A stretch of DNA of 64,000 bases from Tetragonia tetragonoides (Eukaryota > Streptophyta > Magnoliopsida > Caryophyllales > Aizoaceae), in assembly GCA_038025085.1 (NCBI GenBank), contig CM076152.1, positions 38,195,501-38,259,500 on the forward strand, written 5' to 3'. Below, in pieces: positions 1-12,799 of this stretch (the first letter of the stretch is position 1; the number at the start of each line of letters is the position of its first letter). A program made the translations under genes and the position numbers. The notes under the pieces are model-generated. The model was not told where the DNA came from, ran no database searches, and saw nothing but the letters and a program-made list of their open reading frames with translations.

Positions 1-141
1 CTCCAGTAACAAACCGCATCTGAAGAAACTGGCCCACTGTGGCAGGGCTAGCAAAAGGCTCTCCCCCAGTCAACCTACCCCACAACATCCTAGCAAACTT
101 ACACAACACAAACAGATGCAAGCCATCCTCACAGTCAATTG
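1..141 (-). mobile_element. LINE (non-LTR retrotransposon) fragment, zf-RVT region
   Basis: Read on the minus strand, the first 141 bases encode a stretch with the pattern CEDGLHLFVLCKFARMLWG and then GEPFASPATVGQFLQMRF. This is the zinc-finger (zf-RVT) region that follows reverse transcriptase in plant LINEs. It closely matches the LINE copies at 5.2-6.5 kb and 10.1-10.6 kb. Homology stops near 141, and the element continues beyond the window edge. It lies in the intron after the last visible exon of the TWD40 gene and has the same orientation as that gene. Confidence 0.75.
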
Positions 142-531
142 TTCTTGAATGATATGCAGGCTGTCTGGCATGTTCTTATTTCATTGACCTCTTACATAAA
201 GGATCCATGGTCCTAAACTATTTAGCAGCACCTTCCCCTTTCTTTAATGAAAATCTACTTTATCTAAAAGGACAGCATCCTGTTTACTGTAACGTCCCAT
301 ATTTTGAACATATATTGGCAATTTAGTGGCTGAGAGCTCAAGACCATAACAAACTAGGTGGCCCTCGCCCTGCAGCTATTTATTGAGGCCTTCTACTCTT
401 TGCCTACCTTTTGCCACTCCAAACCACCACCAAGAAAGCGGAAAAGGAACAGGGATAAAAATTGTGGTTTTATGCACTATAAAATGGGTGGTGCAAGTAG
501 TAGCTAGTCAGATGAAGTGCAAGTAGCTTAC

Positions 532-3500
532 TCTATGGTAGTCGGAGTAGCAACAAATAGCTGCCTGCGATGCCAAACAGCACTAGTTGCATAAGGAATT
601 GCAACATCTCCCAAGTATCTGTACTGAGGACGCAAGGATGATATGACAATATATTGCTGATAGCCAAAAGCACAATACTCAACAGTTTGGTCCCATGCTG
701 CCCACTCTGGCTGAGGAAGAAGACTGCCCACCGGTTGAAAAGTTTCCCAGCTGCAGGAAGAAGTTGGTCAGATTAAGATTGAAGAGAGAAACCATGCTAA
801 CTCACTAGGTAAAATAATAACAAAGAAAGATTAATAATGTATAGAAAGGAAAAGAAGATATATGCAGGGGGTAACATTAACATATAGCTAAAGACCCAAA
901 ATCAATTGCAAAATTTCTAAAGGAATAACATATCTTTTTTAGATAAGGAAAATTTTTATTCGGCAAATGTTTAAAGAATACAAAAAGGAGGATAAGGTGG
1001 ATAGGCTGGCATTAACATTTTTTTTTCTTTACTACTAACCCCAAGAGTTAGTTTATGTGGCGTAACATAGCTTCCTATGCAACCCTACCATGCAGTGAAC
1101 ACTTCTTCCATTTGCATGGCTAGTTAGTAGTTGGTATATGAGTCTCCTCTCGAGATAACTAACTCTCCTTTTTGTATTCTTGTGCTATAATAAGGCAATG
1201 ATAGGAATAATAATGTTATGTTCTGAGCGTAAATCATCCACCCTAGTCCATTCTGCTTCATATACCTAAGTACTGAAAGCATGATATGTGCCCCCAACGA
1301 CTTCAATCTAAACCACATAGACACGAGATGCACAAAACCCTGAGTACCGCAGAAATTCCTGAGTGCAGAGAATATACTGGCAAAGAAATTGTCCAAGCAA
1401 ACAGAAATGGCAATACGAACAGCACAAAAAGATACGATACGATGATCTGGTTGGAAAAATAACTGTAGTTTGGTCTTTTATAGACAACAGTGTGTATTTT
1501 GGACAAGATAGATATAACTCAACAGCCGTTAACACACATTCTATCCACAATGGAACTGTAGTCTGGTTTTTTATAGACAACATTGTGAATTTGGACAAGA
1601 TAGATATAGCTCAACAGCCACTAACACACATTCTCCAAAATAGTGAGCAGTCAAAGAGAGTCATCTGGCACATAAGCCAATGTGCCAAGCTGACTTACCT
1701 ATAAAGCTGAAAGTTCTGAGGGGACGACTCAGCTGAGGAACGATTAGATGAGAATCCGTCATCAATAGTGTTAAATGAAGATGCACCACTGCCAAAGCCA
1801 GACAATGGCATTGACTGAATTGAGGAAATTGCCGAAGCTGCAACAGCACTAACCCGACGAGAAGTTCTATATGCAACACCAAGCAGCGCACCTCCATGTA
1901 AACCGATAACCTGACAGGAAACCCACTCAAATTAGACACCCTATGTAGCTTAAGTTGAAGTTTTGAATAAAATTGAGGCAACCCCAACAAAAATATAAAT
2001 CGTGAGTCATTGTCCCTTACTATGAGTTACACAAGGCATACATGTCAACTACATTTCGTGAAGAATGCAACATCAATACTCAGAATTCTATTTTATTAAG
2101 ATGCTAGCTATCGGATAAAAAAAGCTACTGACTGAACATAATCTGACTTAGGAAATTGCATAAAGTGAATTTTAAAACCCTAAAATTCTGAGCATTTTCT
2201 ATTGTAATGCTGACTCCAAACTGCATGCTGCTTAAGCAACCTAGACAACCTGTAATCCACTTACATAAATTCAGTAACCCAATAAAGTGAGAACTGAGAA
2301 CACTCAGCAACTTTGTCAGGTAAAACCTAAATAATAAAATCAGGTACACAATCTAACGCACAACCCAACTAAGCAATGTCATTATAGTGCAATACAATAA
2401 GAACTTGGCATTCAGAAATGCTAGAATTGCTCTACTCCAAGGAAGCACAGACACCCCATATGAGTGCCGTGTCCCGTGTCCAAATGTATTGGACACTTTC
2501 ACACGCCTTGGACACTTGGGACACTTCGCCTGGTTCTCTCTCTCTAAAAATTTTTCTATACCCTATAATTTCTCCATTCTGCCGACGCTTCTTCTAGTTC
2601 TCTCTCTCTATCTTCACTGGCCACTCTTTTTCAAGACACAATTACTACATGTAGGAATATCATTTTCAGTTTTCTTTAATAAATTTTTTATTTAGTGTTT
2701 TCTTTGACGTGTCCACGTATCCGGGATTTTGAGAATTGCCGTATCTCGTGTCCCGTGTCCCGTGTCCGCGTACCTGTACTCGTGCTACCTTGCTGTACTC
2801 CAGCCAGATAAACCAAAAAAACTACAAAGTGACAGGCAAAGGACACTTGCAGCACTTCAAAATTCAAATAGGGCAAAAACATGGGCAGTGTATCGAAACG
2901 ACAAAAGCAGCTTTGGTATAAATATGAACCACATGCATTAGCCTATTGGCTACAATTTCCACATGACGAGAAATCTTTGTTTTTAGGGGTATGAACTTCT
3001 TGCAGTCCAAAGAAGTTCAACATACATAAATTCCCTGCTCCAAGATTTTCCATGAACAACCTAGTAAGTTTACAGATAAGGCAAAGAAGTGTTCATACAA
3101 ACAAAAGAAAACAGAATAAGGTCTCACAGAAAAGGGGATATCTACATTGCGAGCAAGATTGCATATATCTGACCCCCAACCCGGCTTAATTAGAAGCCTC
3201 TTGAGAGGCACTAGGGTAATGGTACGATTGCCATTTGTGAATCTGCCATGTCACCTCTGCTGCAAGAAGGAAAAGCTTCAGGAAATATCCGGTAACATAT
3301 CTCTTACTATACATTTCTCTTCAGCATCAATATAGGAAAGAATGGTAAGAACACATTCTTCCAAGAGATGTTCTTGCCCTTGTCACTACAACAGGAGGGA
3401 AATCTCACTTAAAAATTATTTTTTTTAATTACATCCCATTAGCCTCAATGATACCCATAGCCTCTCTTTAGAAAGGAAACTCCTCAGAACTTTGAGGGCA

Positions 3501-6500
3501 GCCAAAGGACCCATTATCACAAGGAAGACCACGGTTCAAATCCAACTAGGTTGGTGTAACTTGTAAGTGTGAGTTTTCCACTTTCATAAAAGAAGCACCT
3601 TAATTAGGCTGAATTTGAAAGGGAGAGGTGCAGAAAGATTTGTACACAACAGATTTTCAAATAAACAAAAGTGGAAAGAAGTCCAGAGTACATAGGAAAA
3701 CAATAAACCAAACACAGAAACACACTTTACAAGCACAAACTAACAGATTTTCAATAACAACAGGGTGAAAGAAAGTCCAGAGAATATAGAAAATCAATAA
3801 TAACAAACACATTGACACGCTTTACAAGCACAAACTAATTCAAAGTTCAAGTGGTAGAATGTAAAAGAACTGATTGTGACAAAGCAGACAGTACCGGTTC
3901 ACTTCGCCCACCAATTGACCTCATCAAAATGTTAGATGTCCCATCATCCAGTAAAATACGAACTTGAACAGATGCAGAAGAAGCTGCACTAGCAGCAGCG
4001 GCAGCGGCGGCAGCAGCGGCAGCAGCTTCCTTGGCTTTTCTAGATGAACCCCCTTTGGGAATTATAGGAATTCGTGGAGCCATGGTGGATTCTAAAATGG
4101 CAAATCTATCACGACAGGCATCCCAAGCCAAAAGTCGTGCACTGCCTGAATCAACAATAGTCCAGTCACTGACCTTGTATATAGAGAAATAAGGGATATC
4201 GGGCCACACAATGGAAAGATACCTGCAGTTTAGCGAATTTGAGAAACGTAGCTGTTACTTTCTGGAAATTGAAAGTATAATTTTCTGGTGAGCACATGAC
4301 ATGATGAATTGACTTTACAGCATATGGTGAGATGCATACAAGAAAAACTTACTTTCCTGAGCTGCTCAGAGAAAGAACGGAGTATGAATCATGTGGAACA
4401 GGTGTGCTGATGTGTTTCTTTGTCTGTTTGACCTGCAATGCTTCTGAGTCCCCCTTAGTCCTAGCTGATTCAGTCAATGACCCATTACTTCCCAAAGATG
4501 GGTTTGATGTGTTAGACAACTGAAAGGTCAGTAATTTAAGTTCTCTATCAACTACATATACAGCCGAATGTTCTCGAGTTCCAGGTGGTGATGGGAGGGC
4601 AGCAACAGGTGGCAGAGCTCGGAAATCAAACTCACTAATAATGACGCCAATATTAGTTCCAGTGGCAACTAGATGTGGCTGCAAGGGATGTGCAACCATG
4701 CAGTAAACCTGTAATAGCAAGTAACAATTTCGAAATTAAATCTAACATTTTTCTATCTAAGTTTCCTTTTCCCCAGGGGAGGGGGATAGATTTTACTAAA
4801 AATTTAAACAAAAACACAGAAACTACACTGTATGTAACAATAAAAAAGTTAAGTTGAAGGGGGGAAAAAGCAGGGAGATTCCAGTTAGAACTCTAGTAGG
4901 GCACTTTCTACAAGAAGCTTCAAAATTTCCATCCCACAAAAGTACCGAGCTATATACCGACAGATAGCTTCGAAGTTCAAACCCACAAGTTAAATCTAGA
5001 ACATCAAGGAAAGGCTCCAAGCAGATTGCTGGTTTATAACAGAATATATTGTACTATGGCTTCAGAGCTCCTTTATAGTAAAAGTAAAATTAAATTGAGC
5101 TAGTCGTACTTTTTGCAGTACAGTTAAAGCTTTTCGACACAAATACCGCCTGCGTTTAGATCCTTGAGTCCTTTTTTTTTTAGATAAGAGAATTTTTTTA
5201 TTAATCAAATAGTGAAAGAATACAAAATGGAGGATAAGGTATCCTCAAAGAACAAAAATAAAAATAAAGTATCTACAAATCACGCCAATGGCGTTGAATG
5301 GCCGTGAGTGGCACCCCCTTGAAGGCACCAGCCGCCTTCGCCCAAAGGGAGGCCAAATAAACTATATGTTCCCAAACTAAATCGATACTCTTTCCCGCGT
5401 CAGAGAAAATCCTCGAGTTCCTCTCTAACCAAGTGCACCAAAGAATAGCTAAACAGGCAAACCGCCACAAAATCCTACCCTCCTTCCCCCTCCGCATAGC
5501 AGAAAATCGCATCTGTAGGAATTGCCCCACGGTAGCAGGGCACACAAAAGGCTCCCCACACAACAGCCTATCCCACAAGGCCCTCGCAAAACTACACATC
5601 ACAAACAAATGCAAACAACTCTCTCCGTCTTGCCGACACATCACACACAGGCTGGGAAGAAGACACATATGTGGCCTCCGTCGTTGCACCATATAACTAG
5701 TGTTCACCTTACCAAGCACCAAAGTCCACACAAAAGCACGAACCTTCAGAGGAACCTTGGACTTCCAAATATAAGAGGAAAGGGGAAAATGTGGAAATTG
5801 TGACGGAAGGCTAAGATGATGGAGGAAGGACTTGGAAGAGAAAACCCCAGAGGAGTCCCCGATCCAAGTCCGAGAATCGTCCCTAGGGACGAGAAGCCTA
5901 GTGTGGAGGACACCCAGGAGGGAAACGAGTTCTTCCATTTCTATATTGCGGGGTGGTCGTCGAAGGTGTAAATCCCAGGAACCACCAGCCTTTGAGTAAA
6001 AATCAGCCATAGGCGCCCCGTGAAGAGTGGACAAACGAAAAACCCGCGGATATGTAGAAGAGAAAGGAGTTTCACCATTCCACACATCTTCCCAAAACCG
6101 AACCCGTTGACCATTACCCACATTATAACTGACCAGGGAAAGAATAAAGACGATACCTGGGAAACGAACTTCCAAGGGCAAGCATGGGAGACAGTGGAGC
6201 TGGCTTGCGCGTCCCACCCATTATGCTGAAGGTCGTACTTGCTTCTGATAACTCGGTGCCATAGGGAGTCAGATTCTAGGGGAAAACGCCATAACCACTT
6301 ACCCACTAGCGAAATGTTTTTGGACACCAACCTACCAAAACCCAAGCCCCCCTCAGTTTTCGGCCGGCAAACATGGTCCCAACTAACCAAATGATCTCTC
6401 TTACCCTCACCAGCCCCCGACCAAAGAAAGTATTGGTTTCCCAAAAAAGGAAAAAGGATTTATCCAGCAATACCTCAATAACTCACTTACCACAAGAGCC

Positions 6501-9500
6501 AACAGGGATCCAGACACATTACTCCTGTTAGGCAATGGCCAGAAATTACCCACCAGTCTACTACCACTCAACCCAGCAAATGTTCTGCTAAAAGTAAACT
6601 GATACAGAACACGGTATAATTCAACCAGAAATACTCATTCATAGACTAACCATTACCTCCACAACAATCTCAAATATATCCACATCTTTTTGTGTCCTAC
6701 CAACTTCCAATGAATATGAACACATTCAATACCTCGTAAGGTGCAGGAATGTTCTCCATAACAAGATGTTACCAGTACTACCAGTTTTTGCAGCTAACTT
6801 TACATGCTTTAGGCACGTGCCTTAAGTTTTACTTTTTACAATGTCACTGAACAATTACCAGAAAGAACTATTACTATCAGTTCACCAAACTTATCAAGCC
6901 TCGCCTGCTTATCATACTTCAGAGTCTTCAGAATATTTACCAAAAGGAAAATTTTCAAAAAAAAAAAAGGAAAAAGAAAACGAAAAAAGAGCTGACTAGA
7001 TACATACCCGTAGTTTTTTGCTTGGTGCAAGTGCTTGTGGAGGAACAAGGGAGGAAAGTTCACACAATGGCCTTGTGAGCACCGAGTAAGTTGGATGTTC
7101 AATGGCCCTGTCAGAAGACAATGAACTCCCATATAAGAACAAAGGGCCACAATCATGATAAAATGTAATTCTTCATCAAACAACTTGCTACAGCACACTC
7201 AAATATTATATGAATAAAACTTAGCGTCAGTCAAAACATTAATGCATGATGCGAAAGCAATACCAAATATGTCCTTATATATAAGAGAAAAAGAAAAAGC
7301 AATACCAAATATGTGAATCCTTCACACAAGTTAAGATATCAAGGTTTGGAGCACGAGGATGGCACCAAGACGCCACACTATGGCAAGACATCTTTGGAAC
7401 AGGTTTTATCCGCCGCAATTCCTGAGAAGAAAAATGATTATGTAAGAGACAGATTTAGGGACTCATCATGCTAGAGAACTGTTTTTTTTTCCCCTTGTTT
7501 ATTCATTCACCCAGGGCAATCGATTCATATTATAACATTGAAAATCGAAAAACCCAGGTATTTTTCCTCTTATCTTCTGATAAGTAAATACCAGGCACCA
7601 GGTCTCAGTGTCCACAATTCGAACAACTTTCTCATTCACAACACAAGTACCCAGAAAGCTGAAAGCATCTTTGAAAATTTGTGAGTTTTCTGCTAAGCTA
7701 TAAGCTAAATAAAGAAAAAGGAGAAACAGAAAGCAGATTTTCACCTCCAAGGCCTGAAAGTTTTACCAAGAATCCGAAATACAAAATTCAGGTACCACAT
7801 ACACGTACAGCATTGACAGCCTACCTTGAATGAGATCGTATCCCATATAGCTAGAGTCTTATCTGCACCAATCGTAATAAGCTGCGGTGCACCGCCAGAC
7901 ACTCTCGATAGTTCAACCGACACAACCCCGCCATCATGTGCCTTCAGACATTTCATAGCAATTTCAAAAGATTATTATTGTGAGGAAAATTTTCCAATGG
8001 ACAATACTTGAACATATAAAATAGGAGAGCAAAAGACCTCCAGATTTTCAAACTGATTAGAAAGCAATTAAATAAAGAAACAATAGGTGCACAATATCAT
8101 TATTAAAGTACCATTCTAACAACATCAGCGGAAGGAAAGAAAAACAGATACCTTCAGACTAAGTTTGGGTACAAGTTCTCGTGAATCATGACCATGGTCC
8201 CCACTCCAAAGTATCAGTAAACCATCAGTTCCGCCAGAGACCAGTAATGCCTACAGTCACATAAAACAGTGATAAAATAAAATAAAAATATTGGTAAGAT
8301 GCATCACCAACTGTGTAGGAGCTACCATAATGAGGAAATTCTAATCCGGTTTTGCCACAGGACTTTAAGATTTTTTTTTTCATTTTCAAATTCACAGTGC
8401 CGCTCATGTATAAAAGCCACTTTCAGCATTTTGACCATTTTTTCTTAGATAACATGGGTATCTGGGGTTTACCCAATTAATCGCACGGGTCCTGAAGGTG
8501 ACGGCCAGAAAAACCTCCAGTGGCCACCAGCCCACACAAAGCAGCAGTATGCTAAGGGCAATACACAGCTACAAGTACCAACTTATAGCAGAGTTCAACA
8601 ATACAAGCGCATCTAAGCCTGGTTTATTTCTCTTTCTTTCCCTAGTATTCAAGTTTAATTAAATGAATCACAAACTTTACTTGAAGCATGTAGTTTCATA
8701 GTAGAACAAAAGGATTACAAGCAATTCCAGTGAAACGCCAATAAAGGAAACACTTGATTCAAACTTCTGCTGAGCATAGTGCACAAAGGAGATTACAGGC
8801 AATTGAAGCAAGAAGTAGATAGCTTTGGGCGTAATGACATAAGCAGTAAGCCAAACTAGACCTAAAGTCGGACCCTACCATGAACCCAGTCCCACCAAGC
8901 TTCATGCTTCATTAATCCAAACAACGAAAAGTTAAAAAGATTAAATCATCAATAAATTACGCTTTAATGCCCAAAATTTAGATTTTAGAATTTCTGTGTC
9001 ACGAGGAATACCTCGCCTGAAGAAGCCACGAATGTCATCAGACAATTTATAGCCCCTTTATGGCCTCCAGTATACCTTCGCGCAAGCTGCAAGAATGAGT
9101 CAGCACCTTTATTGAAAAGATAACATCAGAAGTCTCAGAGAATCACCAAACTTTTTAACAGCCCACCTTCCAGGTAATCATGGAAAGAACTCTAATTACA
9201 CCATCTGATCCACCAAAAGCAACAAGCGGACCTTCACCAGCAGTGGACTGAGAGAGGAACTCCATACTGCCACCCCAAAATAGATATGAGTATGCAACAT
9301 ATTAGAAGATAAAAGACTTCTTTCACTATCATCAATCGGCATAATCATGGGTATATATATTTTTAAACACGCAAATAAACAAACACATACACGAGTTTTA
9401 GCAGCATTACCACGTAAGGGACCTGTTATCAAGTTCTTGCTTGGGTACATCACGGCCACGCATGGTTACCAAGTCCAGAAATATAGCTTTATTCTCACAA

Positions 9501-12500
9501 CAGATTACCAAAAAATGTCTTCCTTTTGTTGCTGGAGCTAGAGAGGTTAAAGCAGAAGTGACATTGCTAACTGCTGACGGGGCCTCAGCAGCTGCTCCAC
9601 GATTACGCCAAAGTTGCCAAAAGCGTACATCATCATCATAAAATCTCACCTGCTTAACACTTCACAGATAAGGCCCCATAAGGGATCAAGTTGAATACCA
9701 CACGACGGGCAGAAATAATAAACCACTAAACACGAAGAAAGGTAAATTAGCACTTCTTACCTGCCTCCTCTTATAGCTTCAGTCGGCTTCCCTCTAGACT
9801 CTACAAACAGCAAGAAGTTGACCAAGGCAAGAAGAAAATGTCAGTTGAAGCTAATTGTGAGTGCAAAAATAGCTACAAAGAGCACAATGCTAACTTAGGA
9901 TAAATGCTCTTCATTCAGATGCTTAAGAATTTATTCTAACCCTGAGGAGGTACCTTAGTGATCTATTCCAGAGATCCCAAGTTTGACCCCCCTTAGGGCC
10001 ACTAGAGGTTTTCATGGTAGTTAACTTTAGGGCCTATGGGATTAGTCAAGCAAAAAAAGCTTGGATACCTGTATCTTTTCTTTTCTTTTTTTTGGATAAG
10101 AAAATTTTATGAATGAATGAAATGTAAAGGTACAAAATGGAGGACAAGGAGTCCTCAAAGATGAAAGCAAAGCTAAGTACTATAAGTCCCCCCAAATACA
10201 CTGAATATCTGTGAGGGGCACCTCCTTGAACGCCCCAGCTGCTTTAGCCCAAAGAGAAGCAAAATACAGAGCGATCCCAAACAAAATGGGCCGGCTTGCC
10301 AGCGGTAGTGAAGACTCTAGAATTCCTCTCTAACCAAAGGCACCCGAGGATAATCATGCAAAAACAACGCCACAACAAACTGTCCCTCCTTCCTCTTCCC
10401 CATACGCAAACAACGCAACGCATCTGAAGAAATTGTCCAACAGTAGCAGGCGAGGCAAAATGCTCCCCGCAAAGCAGTCTATTCCACAATGACCTGGCAA
10501 AATTGCACAAGACGGACAAATGCAAGCAACTCTCACTCACCTCGTGGCACATCACAAAAATATCGGTGATAGTGTCGTCTCTTGCCCTTCAAATATCTTG
10601 TACCTCTTTACTGGAAGAAACCAAAGGATATTTTAGGGCAAAGGTTTGTTTCACCAGGAGTTCAATTGTTCTTTTTTGAGACTGTTGTACAGTTGGTAGT
10701 CTTGACTCTTGGGACATGGGAGCCAGCTTAATCTGATTGGCACATGTCTTTTCTTAATTTTGTAGATACAGTGGAACTGTTGTACCATAGAATTTACTCC
10801 CTCCCCCCCAAATTATATGGGCTGTGAGTCCCAAGTCCCAAAGCACCCATATAATTTGGGCCGGAGGGAGTACTATTTAAACCATAGCCTGAGGGCATAA
10901 TAAAATTTAGTCTTAACCTCCTCACATACATGGTGATAATGTCATTAGTATTCTAATTACTACAAAACCCACTTTCTGTGTAAGTCAGTAACAGACATCC
11001 CCCTAAATGCTCCTGCAGCCCATGCCCAATGGATGCCAAGTAAACCATACCAAATACAAAATTTCAGATAAGAGTTATAAGAGACGGCCCTAAGAATTAT
11101 AATAATTCTGACCAGCATGTCTCAAAAGATTTCACTAATGATTTTCCGGCATAAGATTTTCTAACTTAGGGACTGCAGCGAAGGTCTAAGGAAGGTTCCC
11201 TTCATCAAATAAAAAAGAACCGGGGCAGGACGGTTATTCCAACTCCATAGAAAGAGAATGTTGTTCACAAAATCTATTGAGGACAATGAAAATCCCAGTG
11301 CTTATCAATATGGGGCATAAACCTCATGGATGGAGCAGGAGAAAAGCTCGTGGAGGCATTTCTTCGTCGATTTTTCTTACAGATCAGGTATTTGGAAGGA
11401 GAATTGGAGATAAGACCATATGTTGAAAATGATGGCCGAGCTTCCACATACATCAAAAGGGTTTTATGTAAGGTATGCCTAGTCCTTATGTCCATTTTCG
11501 ACAATTGAAACTTAAAAGAGTCACTATCGAAAGGGCTTCATGTAAGGTATGCCTAGTCCTTTTGTCCACTTTCGTCAGTTGAAACCTAAAAAAAGTTACT
11601 ATAGCCAAATATTCAACTTTGGATTATTATGGACTAAATCAAATGCCTTGGTAAAATTGTCCTCTTTTTCTTCGTCATCATAAAGCAGCAACCAGCAACT
11701 ATCCTCCGAAACAAGGGTCCAACGGGAAAAGCCCTCTAGAAATGCATACACCGAACCCTCCACACGCAGCATTTGGAAAGAGCCTCATGAGAAGTATTAG
11801 GACCGACAAGTGTAATGGCTATACAATGGAGTACGCATTGGCACATTCCTAAAGTTATCATCTCTTGTTTTTACAAAACATCATTATTCTGTTTTCTTTT
11901 TCCTTTTTTTTTCTCTATATTCGTCTTCTTTCATTGCTTTCATGAGGTATTTTGCAACACTTCATCCATCTAATATGCATCTGTTTATCATGCAATACAA
12001 TTGAAACAAAGATCCACAGCGTTACACATTCCAAATTCAGCAATGAAGTAGAGCATTGAGTTCAACTGCCACATACATCACCTCAAAACATGAAAACTCA
12101 TCAAGTTAACCACCACTTAACACATTTTCATTTCCATCAACTTCCTAAACAAAATAATGCATCAAACCCCCATCACATTATATCAATCACAACACACATT
12201 TCAAAATTGAAACAACGATCTCTCAAATTCATCCTTAAAACTCCTCCTTTCAAGTAAGCATTATGTACAATTCGCACACATTATGATCACAAAACATGAA
12301 AAGTAATCAATTCCACAACCAATTAACACATTTCATTTCCATCAACTTCCTAAACAGAATAATGCATTCCATCACATCACACACTCAAACAATCAAACAA
12401 CGATCTCTTAAATTCATCCATAAAACTCTTACCTGATTCGCCTTCAGCAAGTTTCTCCAATTTCGCTCCAACGAGCCGCCTTTCATCAACTCCACCAGCT

Positions 12501-12739
12501 TTCAACTCGTATATAACCTAAGATCACAATTCCCAATTCAATTACATGAAATTCAAATCAAACAAAGCAAACAAATTATATAAAGTTTTCGAGAGAGGGA
12601 GAATAACCTGCCGATGTTCCCAATTCCAAACGGAGACATGATCAGAAGCATCTGCAGTGACAAGCCATGGATGTGTGGGGTGAACTTGAATCTTCACTAT
12701 TTTCTCGTTCGTCGGTCGAAATGCCCTTAATCGCAGCAT
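532..12739 (-). CDS. TWD40-2: TPLATE/TSET complex WD40 subunit, TWD40-2 type (5' part, gene runs off the window)
   Basis: Likely a subunit of the plant TPLATE (TSET) adaptor complex, which acts in clathrin-mediated endocytosis at the plasma membrane. Coding exons, in order: 12608-12739, 12433-12517, 9761-9800, 9414-9659, 9167-9266, 9012-9086, 8152-8250, 7825-7941, 7306-7421, 7008-7107, 4353-4708, 3895-4222, 1699-1910, 532-750. All join in frame with GT-AG borders and give 741 codons; the rest lies left of position 1. The start is the ATG of MLRLRAFRPTNEK at 12739. WD-repeat ends are visible (DHVSVWNW near residue 38, GLLILWS near 242, DKTLAIWD near 290). A run of about 12 Ala follows SSRKAKE in exon 12. 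The family is recognised by strong recall of the Arabidopsis protein (about 1377 aa). TWD40-1 is the alternative name but fits less well. Introns carry several transposons. Confidence 0.9.
930..1010 (-). mobile_element. LINE 3' end remnant
   Basis: A T-run followed by AGATAAGGAAAATTTTTATT, then AAAGAATACAAAAAGGAGGATAAGG, resembles the 3' ends of the LINE copies at 5170 and 10083 (T-run, GATAAG, AATTTT, TACAAAATGGAGGA). It looks like the tail of a minus-strand LINE with almost no body left, in the TWD40 intron between exons 13 and 14. The rest of the 751-1698 intron shows nothing else I recognise. Confidence 0.5.
2439..2791. mobile_element. Non-autonomous inverted-repeat element with 10 bp target duplication (MULE-like)
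   Basis: The left end reads AAGGAAGCACAGACACC. The right end, reverse-complemented, reads AAGGTAGCACGAGTAC, giving imperfect terminal inverted repeats. Just inside, both ends carry iterated GTGTCCCGTGTCC or its complement. The flanks are GCTCTACTCC (2429-2438) and GCTGTACTCC (2792-2801), a 10 bp direct repeat with one mismatch. No transposase is encoded. A 9-10 bp duplication suggests a Mutator-like origin. It sits in the TWD40 intron between exons 12 and 13. Confidence 0.7.
5170..6470 (-). mobile_element. 5'-truncated LINE with zf-RVT domain, frameshifted
   Basis: This minus-strand LINE lies in the TWD40 intron between exons 10 and 11. A T-run at about 5171-5181 is its poly(A) end. A 314-codon frame (5273-6217) carries the zf-RVT region with CVMC...CLHLFVMC, then FARALWDRLL and ATVGQFLQMRF. 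The upstream part lies in another frame (about 6170-6444) and has FLWSGAGEGKRDHLVSWDH, typical of the segment after the reverse transcriptase. A frameshift near 6.17-6.22 kb separates the two. The endonuclease and the reverse transcriptase core are missing, so the copy cannot move itself. Long frames on the opposite strand here are shadows. Confidence 0.85.
10083..10560 (-). mobile_element. LINE 3' fragment, zf-RVT region
   Basis: This is a second clear copy of the same LINE family, about 480 bp, in the TWD40 intron between exons 2 and 3. It starts with a pyrimidine/T tract (minus-strand poly(A)) and GGATAAGAAAATTTTATGAA. The minus-strand frame 10244-10555 contains CLHLSVLCNFARSLWNRLLC, ATVGQFLQMR and LWLERNSRVF. 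It is heavily 5'-truncated, and the homology ends abruptly near 10560. Confidence 0.8.
10797..10870. mobile_element. Short Stowaway-type MITE
   Basis: A near-perfect foldback of 74 bp. The left end is CTCCCTCC followed by CCAAATTATATGGG; the right end is CCCATATAATTTGG followed by CCGGAGGGAG. It is flanked by TA on both sides (10795-10796 and 10871-10872). CTCCCTCC ends with TA duplications are typical of Stowaway (Tc1/mariner-related) MITEs in plants. It lies in the TWD40 intron between exons 2 and 3. Confidence 0.8.
10871..12432. other. Rest of the TWD40 intron between exons 2 and 3
   Basis: No exon or intact element was seen. Two near-identical lines around 11450-11500 and 11520-11590 (AGGTATGCCTAGTCCTT, then TTGTCCACTTTCG or TGTCCATTTTCG) show a local duplication of about 75 bp. 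About 12.05-12.42 kb also has a loosely repeated AT-rich stretch (ACATTTTCATTTCCATCAAC twice, TAAACTCTTACC-like ends). Confidence 0.4.
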
Positions 12740-12799
12740 TTTCAAACTGATTTTCTCTCTCCTCCTCTTTCGAACTGTTAGATCTGGAGGGTAATGGAG

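Noticed and set aside
3525..3600. GGTTCAAATCC as a possible tRNA gene B-box
   Set aside because: No cloverleaf can be formed with the flanking sequence; at best a SINE remnant.
5433..5803. Plus-strand open frames of about 90 codons
   Set aside because: They are antisense shadows of the LINE zf-RVT region, which reads correctly on the minus strand.
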